Below, in pieces: positions 52,191 to 61,888 of a stretch of DNA of 64,000 nucleotides. The translations under genes were made by a program, and so were the position numbers. The stretch is taken from contig JAUSNJ010000081.1 in the NCBI GenBank assembly GCA_030645355.1, positions 29,203 to 93,202 of the forward strand, read 5' to 3'. Every line of letters begins with the position of its first letter. Within the stretch, counting starts at the first letter, position 1. The notes beneath the pieces were generated by a model. That model had not been told where the DNA came from. It saw only the letters and a list, made by a program, of their open reading frames with translations, and did not search any database. This DNA comes from Rhodoferax sp. Lineage in GTDB: Bacteria > Pseudomonadota > Gammaproteobacteria > Burkholderiales > Burkholderiaceae_C.

Positions 52191-53060
52191 TTAATCCGTC
52201 ATTTTCCCATCGCTGGTTGCCCAACCCACCAGGGGATGAACATCCAAGTTGCTGCACAACCTGACTTGCCATGCGCTTGGCGCACTCGACACATCAATAC
52301 CATGCAGCAGTTGCGCAAACACCGCGCTTCCAGAGCCCGTCATCCGGCCATTGAGCCCCTGCGACGTCAGCCACTCAAGGGCTTGGGTTACACCGGGGCA
52401 CAACCTCTGGGCAACGGCCTGCAAGTCGTTACGGCCATAACTAAATAAAGAACCGTGAGTCTCTGCAGCGAAGCCTGAAATTATAGCAGTTTCTGAGTCC
52501 CGCTTCAACGACGGGTCTGAAAAAATTAGCTGGGTTTGCAGTCCTGCGTCTGGTTTGACCACCGCAAAGCGTTCGTGGGGCAATGCAATGGGCGTGAGTA
52601 TTTCTCCAATGCCTTCGACCCAGGCGTGCTGCCCTCCCAGGAAGAAAGGCACGTCTGCGCCCAGATCCAGGCCCATGCGGGCTAGCGTTTGCAGCGGCAG
52701 ATTCAGCTTCCACAGGCGGTTCAATGCCAGCAGGGTCGACGCGGCGTCGGACGATCCACCGCCCATGCCCGCCTGCGCCGGGATGGATTTTGAGATGCCG
52801 ATGTGCACGCCCAAGGGGCATTGCGTGCTGTGTTGCAGCATGCGGGCGGCCCGCACCACCAGGTCGTCGTCGGGCAGTGTCCAACTGAGGTCCTCGCGGC
52901 TGATCAGGCCGTCGGCGCGCACACTGAAGTGCAGCGTGTCGCACCAGTCAATCAGCATGAACACCGATTGCAGCAGGTGGTAGCCGTCCGCACGTCGACC
53001 GGTGATGTGCAAAAACAGGTTGAGCTTGGCGGGGGCAGGGACGTCGTAGAGCGACTGCAT
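52191..53060 (-). CDS. ispE: 4-diphosphocytidyl-2-C-methyl-D-erythritol kinase
   Basis: A 289-residue GHMP kinase of the MEP isoprenoid pathway. VPAPAKLNLFLHITGRRADGYHLLQSVF at the start and the Gly-rich ATP loop IPAQAGMGGGSSDAASTLLALN are diagnostic, with RMTGSGSAVFAQ near the C-terminus. It lies just after lolB (20 bp) on the same strand. A short extra segment near residues 190-205 departs from the usual sequence but has no clear repeat match. Confidence 0.94.
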   Translation of the reverse strand: MQSLYDVPAPAKLNLFLHITGRRADGYHLLQSVFMLIDWCDTLHFSVRADGLISREDLSWTLPDDDLVVRAARMLQHSTQCPLGVHIGISKSIPAQAGMGGGSSDAASTLLALNRLWKLNLPLQTLARMGLDLGADVPFFLGGQHAWVEGIGEILTPIALPHERFAVVKPDAGLQTQLIFSDPSLKRDSETAIISGFAAETHGSLFSYGRNDLQAVAQRLCPGVTQALEWLTSQGLNGRMTGSGSAVFAQLLHGIDVSSAPSAWQVRLCSNLDVHPLVGWATSDGKMTD

Positions 53061-53080
53061 GCAGAGATTATCCCGTGTGC

Positions 53081-53584
53081 TCAGCGATCAAGAATGATCT
53101 TGAGCTGGGCCGGCGTTTCGGGCTCCACCCGTTGGGCGGTGAGGCGTCCGTCCGACAACGCCCGCAAATCCACTTCCCAGCCGGGTGTTGGTGGTGAACT
53201 ACCCTTGAGCCATTCAAACAGGCTCGCCACTGGCAGCACAGCCCCAGTGGTGTGGCGTGTCAGGGCATCCAGCGATTCAAAGTGCTGTGGTTCACCCGTC
53301 GTTTGCAACTGCGCGCCACCCGTGCCCCATTGCAGCCGCGCCAGCGTGCTCCCAAGCGGACTGAAGAATGACAGGCTACCGACCACTGCATCGCCTTGCA
53401 GGTCAAAATCTGCCGAGAACGCCTGTACCGGCGTGCTGTCGACCTTGAGTGACAGGCGGCCCTGCCAATGCGTGGGATGTCCGGCATTAGGGTCTCTAGC
53501 CCTCGTAGGGCTTGCACATCCTGCTATAAGAACAATAGCAAACGCCAAGACCAGGCGCAGGCCGGAACGATAACGGGCGCTCAC
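53081..53584 (-). CDS. lolB: Outer-membrane lipoprotein LolB with a repeat-derived lipobox
   Basis: A 167-residue acceptor that inserts lipoproteins into the outer membrane. Lipoprotein signal LVLAFAIVLIAGC (Cys23), then the LolB domain with HWQGRLSLKVDSTPVQAFSADFDLQG and the C-terminal end RVEPETPAQLKIILDR. The GTG start overlaps the TPR-protein stop (GTGA). Codons 16-29, which include the lipobox and the lipidated cysteine, coincide exactly with a 42-bp interspersed repeat. Confidence 0.88.
   Translation of the reverse strand: MSARYRSGLRLVLAFAIVLIAGCASPTRARDPNAGHPTHWQGRLSLKVDSTPVQAFSADFDLQGDAVVGSLSFFSPLGSTLARLQWGTGGAQLQTTGEPQHFESLDALTRHTTGAVLPVASLFEWLKGSSPPTPGWEVDLRALSDGRLTAQRVEPETPAQLKIILDR
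53498..53539 (-). repeat. 42-bp interspersed repeat, copy 6 (inside lolB, supplying the lipobox)
   Basis: On the plus strand AGCCCTCGT is at 53498, GCTAT at 53523 and ATAGC at 53535-53539: all arms perfect, followed by AAAC. On the lolB strand it is codons 16-29, AIVLIAGCASPTRA, in the same frame as the acnA and gor copies. The lipobox IAGC is therefore written by the repeat. Confidence 0.88.
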
Positions 53585-55320
53585 GGCGTGCCACGCAGGC
53601 GCCGCATGGTCTCGCGCAGGGTTTCGTTCTGCGGGTTCAGCCCCACGCCTTCTTTCCAGATCGCACTGGCCTGGTCGCGTTCACCGACCGTCCACAACAC
53701 TTCACCGAGGTGGGCGGCAATTTCTGCGTCCGGGCGGGCCTGGAAGGCGTTCTTCAACAAGCGCAGGGCTTCGGCCGCGTTGCCGGAGCGGAACTCGACC
53801 CAGGCGAGGCTGTCGGCAATAAACGGGTCGTCGGGCGCATACGTCAATGCGCGATTGATGAGCGCGCGCGCCTCCGCCAGGCGGATGTTGCGATCCGCCA
53901 GCGAGTATCCCAGCGCGTTGTAGGCGTGGTGGTAGTCGGGTTTGGCGTCCATGACCCGGCGCAAAAGGACTTCCATTTCGTCTGTCTTGCCCAGGCGTTC
54001 CGCCATCATGGCCAGGTCATACACCACGTCTATGTCGTCCGGATAGCGGCCCGCGGTATCCGTCAGCAATTGATAGGCCGCAGCGTACTGGCGGCTTTCA
54101 CGCAGGATTTGCACCTCGGCATTGATCTTGTCCAGCGCGTCAGAAGGCTGCAGCTCAGGCACGCCATGTATGGCTGCCCGGGCCTCATCCACTTTTCCTT
54201 CTCGCGCCAGAATCGCGGCGTAGCGCCTCTGAATGCGCAGCGCGTCCTTGGGGCTGTCAATCTGTTTCAAATAGGCCTTGGCCTCATCGAGCCTTTGCCC
54301 TTGCTCTGCCACCTGTGCCAACAGCAGGTACGCCTGGACCAAACCGCGTCCCATGGTGGCGGACTGGCCCGCATCGGCGGGGGGAGGCGGATTCAATGCA
54401 ATATAGGTCTTGAGCGAGGACTCGGCAGTTGCCAGCTTGGAGTCCTGCAGCTCAAGCGAACCACGCAACAGCCAGGCTTCCGGAAAATCCGGCTTCTCGG
54501 TGGTCAACTGCTGCATCTGTTTGTAGGCTTCTGCATACCGCTGTGCATTGATTTCATGGCGCGCATAGGCCATTCGCAGGTCGGGGGTCGGTTTCCCGGC
54601 CAGGTAGCGGTGGACGATGGATGCTGCCTGCGGGATTTTGTACTCCAGTAGTGCGATGGCCAACAAAACGGGTTCTTCTGCCTCCGCGTTGAGCGCTACA
54701 CCGCGCCGGGCCGCGTCCATGGCCCCATCCATGTCCTGCGCCTGCATGCGCATCGTGCCAATGGCCGCCCAGGCTGCCGCACCCGTCGTGCGATTGACCA
54801 GCTCCGTGAGCAGGATCTTCTCGACCACCGTTGCCGAAAGTTTCTTGTCGGTCGTTCGGGCAAAGTAGCGTGGAAGCTGGCTGATCGCGGCTACCCGTTC
54901 GGCAGGGGCCAGCGCCGCCAACTCGCGTTTGAGTGGCTCCTGGGTTTCGGCAAGCCGGTTCAAGCCCAAGAGAATCTGGAGCTGGTAGCGATTGGCTTCA
55001 CGCGACGATGGGAATGCGCGTGCCCAGGCCTGCGCGGCCTCCAGGGCGGACTCCCCACTGCGTCCCTGCAACGCGAGCTCGACCGCGCGCTCATAGAGTC
55101 GCGGTGAATTGGCTTTGCGCGCGGCATCGAGCATAAAGGCGTACGCCGAACCGTTGTCTCCGCTCTGGGCCGTCAATTCACTGACCAGTAACTGGTAGAA
55201 CAACTCACCGTCCAAGTTGGAGTTGACTGGACCTTCCGTCTTGGGCGGAGCCCCCAGCGCAGAGCCGCCAACGCATGCCGCGGCCAGGGTCAAAAGAAGT
55301 AGACGGGGGATTCGTGTCAT
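53581..55320 (-). CDS. Exported TPR-repeat protein
   Basis: A 579-residue protein with a signal peptide (LLLLTLAAACVGGSALG) and many TPR-like helical pairs, e.g. AYNALGYSLADRNIRLAEARALINRALTYAPDDPFIADSLAWVEFR and AAHLGEVLWTVGERDQASAIWKEGV. Probably a periplasmic or outer-membrane-associated scaffold; in this position in Burkholderiales it precedes lolB and ispE. Start 55320 (MTRIPRL) is 37 bp from the divergent mutM. Confidence 0.87.
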   Translation of the reverse strand: MTRIPRLLLLTLAAACVGGSALGAPPKTEGPVNSNLDGELFYQLLVSELTAQSGDNGSAYAFMLDAARKANSPRLYERAVELALQGRSGESALEAAQAWARAFPSSREANRYQLQILLGLNRLAETQEPLKRELAALAPAERVAAISQLPRYFARTTDKKLSATVVEKILLTELVNRTTGAAAWAAIGTMRMQAQDMDGAMDAARRGVALNAEAEEPVLLAIALLEYKIPQAASIVHRYLAGKPTPDLRMAYARHEINAQRYAEAYKQMQQLTTEKPDFPEAWLLRGSLELQDSKLATAESSLKTYIALNPPPPADAGQSATMGRGLVQAYLLLAQVAEQGQRLDEAKAYLKQIDSPKDALRIQRRYAAILAREGKVDEARAAIHGVPELQPSDALDKINAEVQILRESRQYAAAYQLLTDTAGRYPDDIDVVYDLAMMAERLGKTDEMEVLLRRVMDAKPDYHHAYNALGYSLADRNIRLAEARALINRALTYAPDDPFIADSLAWVEFRSGNAAEALRLLKNAFQARPDAEIAAHLGEVLWTVGERDQASAIWKEGVGLNPQNETLRETMRRLRGTP

Positions 55321-55357
55321 CAGACCATAATAATCCAAGCCGGAGAGCCCCCGCACC

Positions 55358-56173
55358 ATGCCCGAATTACCCGAAGTTGAAGTGACACGGTTGAGTTTTG
55401 CCAGCCGCATTGCGGGTGCAGAGATTCAGGGCGTTCGCCTGGGCAAGCCCTTGCGTTGGCCATTGCACGGTGATCCCGAAGCATTGCCGGGCCGCCACGT
55501 GCTGGGAGTGCGCCGACGGGGCAAATACCTGCTGATCGATTTGGACCATGGCCTGCTCCTGCTGCATCTGGGCATGTCGGGTAGCCTATCGTTTTCGCTA
55601 CAACCACCAGAGCCCGGCAAGCACGACCATTTCGATCTGCGCACCACCCAGGGCGTCTTGCGGCTGAACGACCCCCGGCGTTTTGGCGCCGTGGTCCTGG
55701 TGTCCGGTGAGCAGGATGCTGTGGCGCAAAAGCTGCTCGGCAAGCTCGGAATGGAGCCCCTGGATACAGGATTTGATCCACTGCGGTTCCGCCAGGGCCT
55801 GCTCCAGCGCAAGGCGCCGATCAAGCAGGTGTTGCTTGCAGGCGACGTCGTTGTGGGGGTTGGGAACATCTACGCCTCGGAGGTTTTGTTTCTGGCGGGC
55901 ATTCGTCCAACGACGCCGGCCGCGCGCCTGAGCCTGCCGCGGGTCAAGAAATTGCACCAGGCAATTCGCGATGTGCTGGCACGCGCCGTACAGCGCGGAG
56001 GCAGTACGCTGCAAAACTTCTCCAACGCAGACGGTGAAGCGGGACATTTTCAGCTCGATGCCATGGTCTACGGGCGCGGCGGAATGGAATGCAAGGTGTG
56101 CGCGACACCGATCCGGGCGATCCGACAGGGGCAGCGCGCTACATTTTTCTGTGCCAACTGCCAAAAACCCTGA
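55358..56173 (+). CDS. mutM: Formamidopyrimidine-DNA glycosylase
   Basis: A 271-residue base-excision enzyme removing 8-oxoguanine. Catalytic N-terminal [10 protein letters not shown] (Pro2/Glu3), the helix-two-turn-helix region, [12 protein letters not shown] and the C-terminal zinc finger [21 protein letters not shown] are all present. It starts a run mutM, dynamin-like GTPase, mutY. Confidence 0.96.
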   Translation: MPELPEVEVTRLSFASRIAGAEIQGVRLGKPLRWPLHGDPEALPGRHVLGVRRRGKYLLIDLDHGLLLLHLGMSGSLSFSLQPPEPGKHDHFDLRTTQGVLRLNDPRRFGAVVLVSGEQDAVAQKLLGKLGMEPLDTGFDPLRFRQGLLQRKAPIKQVLLAGDVVVGVGNIYASEVLFLAGIRPTTPAARLSLPRVKKLHQAIRDVLARAVQRGGSTLQNFSNADGEAGHFQLDAMVYGRGGMECKVCATPIRAIRQGQRATFFCANCQKP

Positions 56174-56223
56174 GTGGCTTGGCAGACCGCAGTGCTATAT
56201 TGAGCGGCTAGACGGGGGGACAC

Positions 56224-58185
56224 TTGACTACTTCATTTAACGAACAGTTTGACCAGCTTGGTACGTGGCGGCGGGAGTTTGGCCTGCGGCTGAAGTTGCT
56301 CGCCGAGTGGATGAAGGACAACGAGCTGCTGGACGCAGCGGTGGACGAGCGGTTGCGGCGATTGGGTACGCAGGTACGGTCTGACAAGGTCATGGTTGCC
56401 TTTGTCGCGGAGTTTTCGCGCGGCAAGTCCGAAATGATCAACGCGGTGTTTTTCGCCGGCTACGGTCGTCGCATCATGCCGGCCAGTGCGGGCCGCACCA
56501 CGATGTGTCCGACCGAAATGGGCTACGACGCCGACGTGCCCCCGTGCTTGCGCTTGCTGCCCATCGAGACACGGTTGCAGCCCCAGGCGCTCATGGAGTG
56601 GCGCATGGTGCCCGAAAAATGGACGCGGATTGATCTGGATGTGAACAATCCGCAACAGTTGGCGTCTGCCCTGGAGAAAGTTGCCGAGACCCGCAAAGTG
56701 ACGCAGGACGAAGCCCGCGCCCTGGGTTTCTGGCACAACCAGGCCCCTGACGACAACCCCTTGCTCGATTCTGAGGGCATGGTGGAGGTGCCCAAGTGGC
56801 GCCATGCCCTGATCAATATTGCCCACCCTTTGCTCAAGCAGGGGCTGGTCATTCTGGACACGCCCGGTCTGAACGCGATCGGTGCCGAGCCCGAGTTGAC
56901 GGTCAGCCTGATTCCGCAGGCCCATGCCGTGGTTTTCATTCTGGGTGCCGATACCGGCGTCACCAAGTCAGACCTGTCGATCTGGCGCGAGCACCTGATC
57001 ACCGAGTCGGGCGATACCGATTCGCGGCTGGTGGTCCTGAACAAGATCGACACGCTGTGGGACGACCTCAGTTCACCCGCCCAGATCCAGGCCCAGATTG
57101 ACCGGCAAAAGGTCAGCACCGCCGAAATACTGGGGATTCCTCAAGACCGCGTGATTGCCGTATCGGCGCAAAAAGGGCTGGTGGCCAAGGTCACCGACGA
57201 CGATGAGCTGCTCCAGCGCAGTTGCCTGCCGGTGCTGGAAGACGCACTGGGGCGCGGCATGATGGGCAAGCGCCAGCGCATTCTGAGCGAAGCCATGGCA
57301 TCCGGTATCACGGATCTGCGCGCCGAAACCGGCCGCGTCATCAATATCCGTAAACGTGACCTGACCGAGCAGATGATGGAGCTCAAGGGACTGCAGGGCA
57401 AGAACGCGGCGGTCATCAAGCACATGCGTACGCGCATCTCGCAGGAACAGGCCGAGTTCGATCTGGGCGGAGCCAAGATCCACGCCGTGCGGTCGGTGCA
57501 CCTGAAGTTGTTGCGCGAGGTGTTCGGCATTTTGGGCTCGACCGCCTTGAAGAAGGAAATGGCGCAGCTGACGGCGACTCTGCTGCAAAAAGGCCTGAAG
57601 CTGGGTGTCAAGCGGGCCTATGGCGAGACCTTTGACCGCTTGCGGGCCAATTTGCAAAGGGTTCAAACGCTGTGTGGCGAGATTCAGTCCATGTTGGCGG
57701 CATCTTTCCGCCAGCTCAATGGCGAGCACGGCTTTTCCCTGCAGGCGCCCACCGAACCGCAGATGGCCCAGTACCTGACCGACCTGGACATGGTGGAACG
57801 CAGCCACGTGCAGTACCTGGGCATTGGCAATGCGTTCAAGCTGGCCCAGCCCGAGTTTGCGGACCGGTTGGTGCGGGCGTTGTCCACGCGCTTGCGGGGC
57901 ATCCACGAAACGGCGCTGGGGGATGTGGAGTTGTGGAGCAAGTCGGCAGCCGCCCAGCTCGATGCGCAATTGCGCGAGCGCCGGCGCAACTTCAGCCGCC
58001 GAATTGAAGCCATAGACCGCATCCAGCAGGCCGCAGGCGGTCTGGAAGACCGTATCCAGGACGTGGACCAGCAGGAAGCCGCGCTGAGCCAGATTGAGCT
58101 CAAACTGATTGAACTGACCGACTACCTGATCGCCTCCCATAGGCCCGCCGGTACGCCGATCGACATCGACATCGCCTTCGCTTGA
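56224..58185 (+). CDS. Dynamin-family large GTPase with variant P-loop
   Basis: A 653-residue dynamin-like protein. G1 reads AEFSRGKSE, in which the first Gly of the GxxxxGKS loop is Ala and the base after Ser is Glu rather than Thr; G3 VILDTPGLNAIG and G4 VLNKIDTLWDD are intact. A long helical region with coiled coil (about 380-640) follows. Such proteins remodel or tether membranes. It starts with TTG at 56224 after a GGGGGGA ribosome site, 50 bp after mutM, and overlaps mutY by 4 nt (TTGA). The location between two 8-oxoguanine-repair genes is striking, but the link is unknown. Confidence 0.87.
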   Translation: MTTSFNEQFDQLGTWRREFGLRLKLLAEWMKDNELLDAAVDERLRRLGTQVRSDKVMVAFVAEFSRGKSEMINAVFFAGYGRRIMPASAGRTTMCPTEMGYDADVPPCLRLLPIETRLQPQALMEWRMVPEKWTRIDLDVNNPQQLASALEKVAETRKVTQDEARALGFWHNQAPDDNPLLDSEGMVEVPKWRHALINIAHPLLKQGLVILDTPGLNAIGAEPELTVSLIPQAHAVVFILGADTGVTKSDLSIWREHLITESGDTDSRLVVLNKIDTLWDDLSSPAQIQAQIDRQKVSTAEILGIPQDRVIAVSAQKGLVAKVTDDDELLQRSCLPVLEDALGRGMMGKRQRILSEAMASGITDLRAETGRVINIRKRDLTEQMMELKGLQGKNAAVIKHMRTRISQEQAEFDLGGAKIHAVRSVHLKLLREVFGILGSTALKKEMAQLTATLLQKGLKLGVKRAYGETFDRLRANLQRVQTLCGEIQSMLAASFRQLNGEHGFSLQAPTEPQMAQYLTDLDMVERSHVQYLGIGNAFKLAQPEFADRLVRALSTRLRGIHETALGDVELWSKSAAAQLDAQLRERRRNFSRRIEAIDRIQQAAGGLEDRIQDVDQQEAALSQIELKLIELTDYLIASHRPAGTPIDIDIAFA

Positions 58186-59261
58186 CCACGCCGTTGGACC
58201 GCGGGCCATCGGGGGCACCGGACGCCTTCGCCAGGCGGGTGGTGGCCTGGCAGGTGGTGCACGGACGCAACGACTTGCCTTGGCAAAACACCCAGGACCC
58301 CTACCGTGTGTGGCTGTCCGAGATCATGCTGCAACAGACGCAGGTGGTGACGGTGCGCGGCTACTTTGCACGCTTTCTGGAACGCTTCCCCGACGTATCT
58401 GCGCTGGCCTCGGCCAGCCTCGACGATGTCCTGGGTCTGTGGAGCGGCTTGGGTTACTACAGCCGGGCGCGCAATCTGCACCGCTGTGCGCAGCACATCA
58501 TGGAGCGCCATGGCGGTGCGTTTCCTGCCACCGCAGAGCTACTGGAAACCTTGCCCGGAATCGGACGCTCCACGGCGGCGGCCATCGCGTCGTTGTGCTT
58601 TGGCGAGCGGGTGGCCATCCTGGATGCCAACGTGAAACGGGTCGTGACCCGTGTGCTGGGATTTGATGCCGACCTGGCACAGGGTGCCCATGTGCGGGCC
58701 TTATGGGACGCCGCCACGCAGCTGTTGCCAACCGGCAAAACGGCACCACGTGCCATGGCGCGCTACACCCAGGGCATGATGGATCTGGGCGCAACCGTGT
58801 GCCTACCCAAAAAGCCGGATTGCGCCGCCTGCCCGGTGCGCCTGGATTGTGTGGCGGGCGCGGTGGGGGACCCGCAACGCTACCCGGTACGGACCCGCAC
58901 ACTCAAACGCAGCAGCCAGTCGATTTGGTTGCTGTGGGCGCAGTGTGACGATGGTGCGGTGTGGCTGGACAAGCGGCCGACCCCCGGGGTCTGGGCCGGG
59001 CTGCATTGCCTGCCTTTGTTTGACAGTGAAGAGTCCTTGAAGGCTGCCGTACCCGAGCCGTTGCAGGCGAAGCTGCGCGCGCTACCGGTCTTCACCCACG
59101 TGCTGACCCACAAAGACCTGTATCTGCACACCTGGCGGGTGGATGTTGCGGACCGGTCCACCGTGCGGGGTGCGGGCCGGTGGCTGGGTGGCGAAGAATG
59201 GCCGCAGACGGGATTGCCTGCACCGATTCGCAAGCTGTTACAGGTCACAGTGCCAATTTGA
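58182..59261 (+). CDS. mutY: A/G-specific adenine glycosylase
   Basis: A 359-residue enzyme removing adenine opposite 8-oxoguanine. Catalytic Glu in SEIMLQQTQV, the HhH segment LPGIGRSTAAAIASLCFG with Asp in VAILDANVKRV, the [4Fe-4S] ligands CLPKKPDCAACPVRLDC, and a C-terminal NUDIX-like domain are visible. It starts with TTG at 58182 overlapping the dynamin-like gene stop (TTGA), so translation is coupled. Confidence 0.95.
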   Translation: MTTPLDRGPSGAPDAFARRVVAWQVVHGRNDLPWQNTQDPYRVWLSEIMLQQTQVVTVRGYFARFLERFPDVSALASASLDDVLGLWSGLGYYSRARNLHRCAQHIMERHGGAFPATAELLETLPGIGRSTAAAIASLCFGERVAILDANVKRVVTRVLGFDADLAQGAHVRALWDAATQLLPTGKTAPRAMARYTQGMMDLGATVCLPKKPDCAACPVRLDCVAGAVGDPQRYPVRTRTLKRSSQSIWLLWAQCDDGAVWLDKRPTPGVWAGLHCLPLFDSEESLKAAVPEPLQAKLRALPVFTHVLTHKDLYLHTWRVDVADRSTVRGAGRWLGGEEWPQTGLPAPIRKLLQVTVPI

Positions 59262-59290
59262 GGCGTTGATACACTGGTCAATCGGGCTGT

Positions 59291-59332
59291 AGCCCTCGCG
59301 AAATATGCAGTTATTGCTATCAAATAAGTAGC
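59291..59332 (+). repeat. 42-bp interspersed repeat, copy 7 (between mutY and rapZ)
   Basis: AGCCCTCGC (one mismatch) at 59291, GCTAT at 59316 and GTAGC (one mismatch) at 59328. The whole 74-bp gap between the mutY and rapZ stops is mostly this element, so it may also serve as a bidirectional terminator hairpin, though no T-run is present. Confidence 0.8.
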
Positions 59333-59335
59333 ACG

Positions 59336-60226
59336 CTAGATCGCGTCGATTTCCCGGTGCCGCTTGAGCGTGACCCACTCGGATGCAAAGCGCTGGGCCA
59401 GACGCTCGACCAGATAGACCGACCGGTGCTGCCCCCCGGTGCAACCGATGGCAACGGTGACATAGCTGCGGTGGTCGCGTGCCAACGCGTCCAGCCAGTT
59501 CTCCAGAAAGTGGGCAATGTGGTGCAGCATCAAATCGACCTCTTCCTGCGCTTGCAGGTAGTCGATCACCGGCTGGTCACGCCCGGTCAGGTGGCGCAGG
59601 GTCGGTTCGTAGTGCGGGTTGGGCAACATGCGCACGTCAAACATGTAGTCGGCGTCCGCCGGCACCCCGCGCTTGAACGCAAACGACTCGAAGACCAGCG
59701 TCAGTTGGCCGGTCGGTGCGGAGATCAGTGTCTTGACATAGCCCTGCAACTGGGCCGGACGGATGATGCTGGAGTCGATGACGTGTGCCTCCTGACGCAG
59801 CACAGCCAGCAATTGACGTTCCAGCTCAATGGCATCGACCAGTGCGCGGCGCGCGTCCTGCTCGGCATATCCCGCCTCCGCTTGCGACAGCGGATGCTTG
59901 CGCCGCGACTCGGAATAGCGGCGCACCAGGGTGTCGGTATTGGCATCCAGAAACAGCGACTTGACGCCGATACCTCGGCTGCGCAGCGTCTGCAGTTGGT
60001 GCGGTACCAGCGGCAATGACGTGGCACTGCGCACATCCATGGCAATGGCGATGCGGGGGGCCTGGTGCTTTTGCTCCAGCTCCACAAAAGGCAGCAGCAG
60101 CTCGGGGGGCAGGTTGTCCACGCAGTAGTAACCGGCGTCTTCCAGTGCGTGCAGGGCGACCGATTTGCCCGAGCCCGACATGCCTGTGATCAGCACAATT
60201 TCCATGGGTTGCAGCGCGTCGTGCAT
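59336..60226 (-). CDS. rapZ: RNase adapter protein RapZ
   Basis: A 296-residue P-loop protein that in E. coli guides GlmZ sRNA cleavage. Walker [21 protein letters not shown] and the C-terminal [14 protein letters not shown] are canonical. The ATG at 60226 follows GGAG; the one at 60205 is an alternative. It starts 4 bp after the recN stop. In betaproteobacteria its role is less well known. Confidence 0.93.
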   Translation of the reverse strand: MHDALQPMEIVLITGMSGSGKSVALHALEDAGYYCVDNLPPELLLPFVELEQKHQAPRIAIAMDVRSATSLPLVPHQLQTLRSRGIGVKSLFLDANTDTLVRRYSESRRKHPLSQAEAGYAEQDARRALVDAIELERQLLAVLRQEAHVIDSSIIRPAQLQGYVKTLISAPTGQLTLVFESFAFKRGVPADADYMFDVRMLPNPHYEPTLRHLTGRDQPVIDYLQAQEEVDLMLHHIAHFLENWLDALARDHRSYVTVAIGCTGGQHRSVYLVERLAQRFASEWVTLKRHREIDAI

Positions 60227-60230
60227 GAAT

Positions 60231-61886
60231 TCACACTCCGGACTGCAGCATTTCCTTGGCGTGCGCCAAGGTGGTGCTGGAGAGTTTTTCGCCACCGAGC
60301 ATGCGCGCGATTTCGGCGACACGCTGTTCGCCCACTGCGGCGGATACTGTGCTGAGCGTGACCTTGCCATGCATCTGCTTGGCCACGACCAGGTGGTGGT
60401 CGGCACAGGCTGCCACTTGGGGCAAGTGCGTGACAGCCAGTACCTGCCGGTCCGCGCCCAACTGGCGCATAAGTCGGCCCACCGTCTCGGCCACGGCGCC
60501 GCCCACACCGGAATCCACCTCGTCAAAAATCAAGGTTTGGGCGGTGCCCAACTGGCTGGTCGTTACCGCAATAGCCAGCGCCATGCGTGACAACTCGCCG
60601 CCCGAGGCCACCTTGCCCAACGGCCGGGGCGTGCTGCCGGCATGGCCGGCGACGAGGAATTCGACCGACTCCAGCCCCTGCGATTGCGGCGCGGCCAGCG
60701 GTGTCAGCGCCACGTCGAAGCGGCCGCCGGCCATGCCCAGGCCCTGCATCGCCTGCGTCACCGCGGCGGCCAGCGGGCCGGCGGCCTGGCGGCGGGCCGC
60801 GCCGATGCGCTGCGCCTCGGCCTGGTAGTGGCGGTCGGCCTCGGCCAGCTGCGCTTCCAGCGCGGCGGTGTCGGTGGCGGCGTCCAGCGCGGCCAGTTCA
60901 TCGCGCCACTGCGCCAGCAGCGCGGGCAGGTCGGCGGGTGGGCGGCGGTAGCGGCGGGCCAGACCCACCCAGGCCGACATCCGCTCGTCCAGCTCGGCCA
61001 GCCGCCGCGGATCGAGATCGGCATGGTCGAGGTAGGCGTTCAGCGAGTGCGATGCGTCCTGCAACTGGGCCAGCGCACCCTGCAGCGCGTCGATGATGGT
61101 GGCGATGCGGGCATCGTGCTCGGCCACGTCGCCCAGCGCATCGATCGCGCGGCTGGTCAGCGCTTCGGCGTTGCCCTCGTCGGCGTCGGCCACCTGCTGC
61201 AGGGCCATCCGCGCGGCGTCGATCAGCGCCTGCGCATGGGCCAGGCGCTGGTGCTCGGCGTTCAATTCGTCCCATTCGCCGTCGTTGGGCGCCAGCTTGT
61301 CGACCTCGTTGATCTGCCAGGCCAGGCGCTCACGCTCGCGCAGCAAGTCGTCGCCGCGTTCGCGGGCGCGGGTCAGCGCATCGGTGGCGGCCTTGCGTTC
61401 GGCAAAACGCCGGGCCAGCTCGATCGTGCTGAGGCCGGCCTGCAGGTCGAGCAGCTCGCGCGTGGCGGCGGCGCGGGTGAGGCTCTGCCAGGCATGCTGG
61501 CCGTGGATGTCGAGCAGGTGGTCGGCGGCCTCGCGCAGCTGCGTCACGGTGGCCGGGCTGCCGTTGATCCACGCACGGCTCTTGCCCTGCGCATCCACCG
61601 TGCGGCGCAACAGCAGCGTGCCGGGCTCGTCGCCGACGAAGCCCGCGGCATCGAGCCAGGCCGCCAGTGAGGCCGGGGCGTCGAACTCGGCGCTCACTTC
61701 GGCCCGCACGGCACCTTCGCGCCCCACGCCCACGTCGCCGCGGCTGCCCAGCGCCAGCTGCAGCGCATCGACCAGGATGGACTTGCCCGCGCCGGTTTCG
61801 CCGGTCAGCACCGAGAAGCCGGCGTGGAACTCCAGCTCCAGGGCGGGCACGATGACAAAGTCACGAAGGGCCAGACGACGCAACAT
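60231..61886 (-). CDS. recN: DNA repair protein RecN (with a compositional break)
   Basis: A 551-residue SMC-like ATPase in double-strand-break repair. Walker [17 protein letters not shown] near the N-terminus, signature [17 protein letters not shown], and Walker [18 protein letters not shown] are intact, with coiled-coil arms between. ATG at 61886 ([10 protein letters not shown]), 3 bp after nadK. The C-terminal quarter (60231-60600) has the GC and codon use of the rest of the window; the remainder is about 76% GC, with the change in the ABC signature region. The protein reads through without frameshift. Confidence 0.95.
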   Translation of the reverse strand: MLRRLALRDFVIVPALELEFHAGFSVLTGETGAGKSILVDALQLALGSRGDVGVGREGAVRAEVSAEFDAPASLAAWLDAAGFVGDEPGTLLLRRTVDAQGKSRAWINGSPATVTQLREAADHLLDIHGQHAWQSLTRAAATRELLDLQAGLSTIELARRFAERKAATDALTRARERGDDLLRERERLAWQINEVDKLAPNDGEWDELNAEHQRLAHAQALIDAARMALQQVADADEGNAEALTSRAIDALGDVAEHDARIATIIDALQGALAQLQDASHSLNAYLDHADLDPRRLAELDERMSAWVGLARRYRRPPADLPALLAQWRDELAALDAATDTAALEAQLAEADRHYQAEAQRIGAARRQAAGPLAAAVTQAMQGLGMAGGRFDVALTPLAAPQSQGLESVEFLVAGHAGSTPRPLGKVASGGELSRMALAIAVTTSQLGTAQTLIFDEVDSGVGGAVAETVGRLMRQLGADRQVLAVTHLPQVAACADHHLVVAKQMHGKVTLSTVSAAVGEQRVAEIARMLGGEKLSSTTLAHAKEMLQSGV

Positions 61887-61888
61887 GG

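Noticed and set aside
52450..52500. Possible repeat remnant in ispE (GCTATAATTTCAGG on the coding strand)
   Set aside because: Only the GCTAT arm matches; ATAGC and ACGAGGGCT are absent at the fixed distances.
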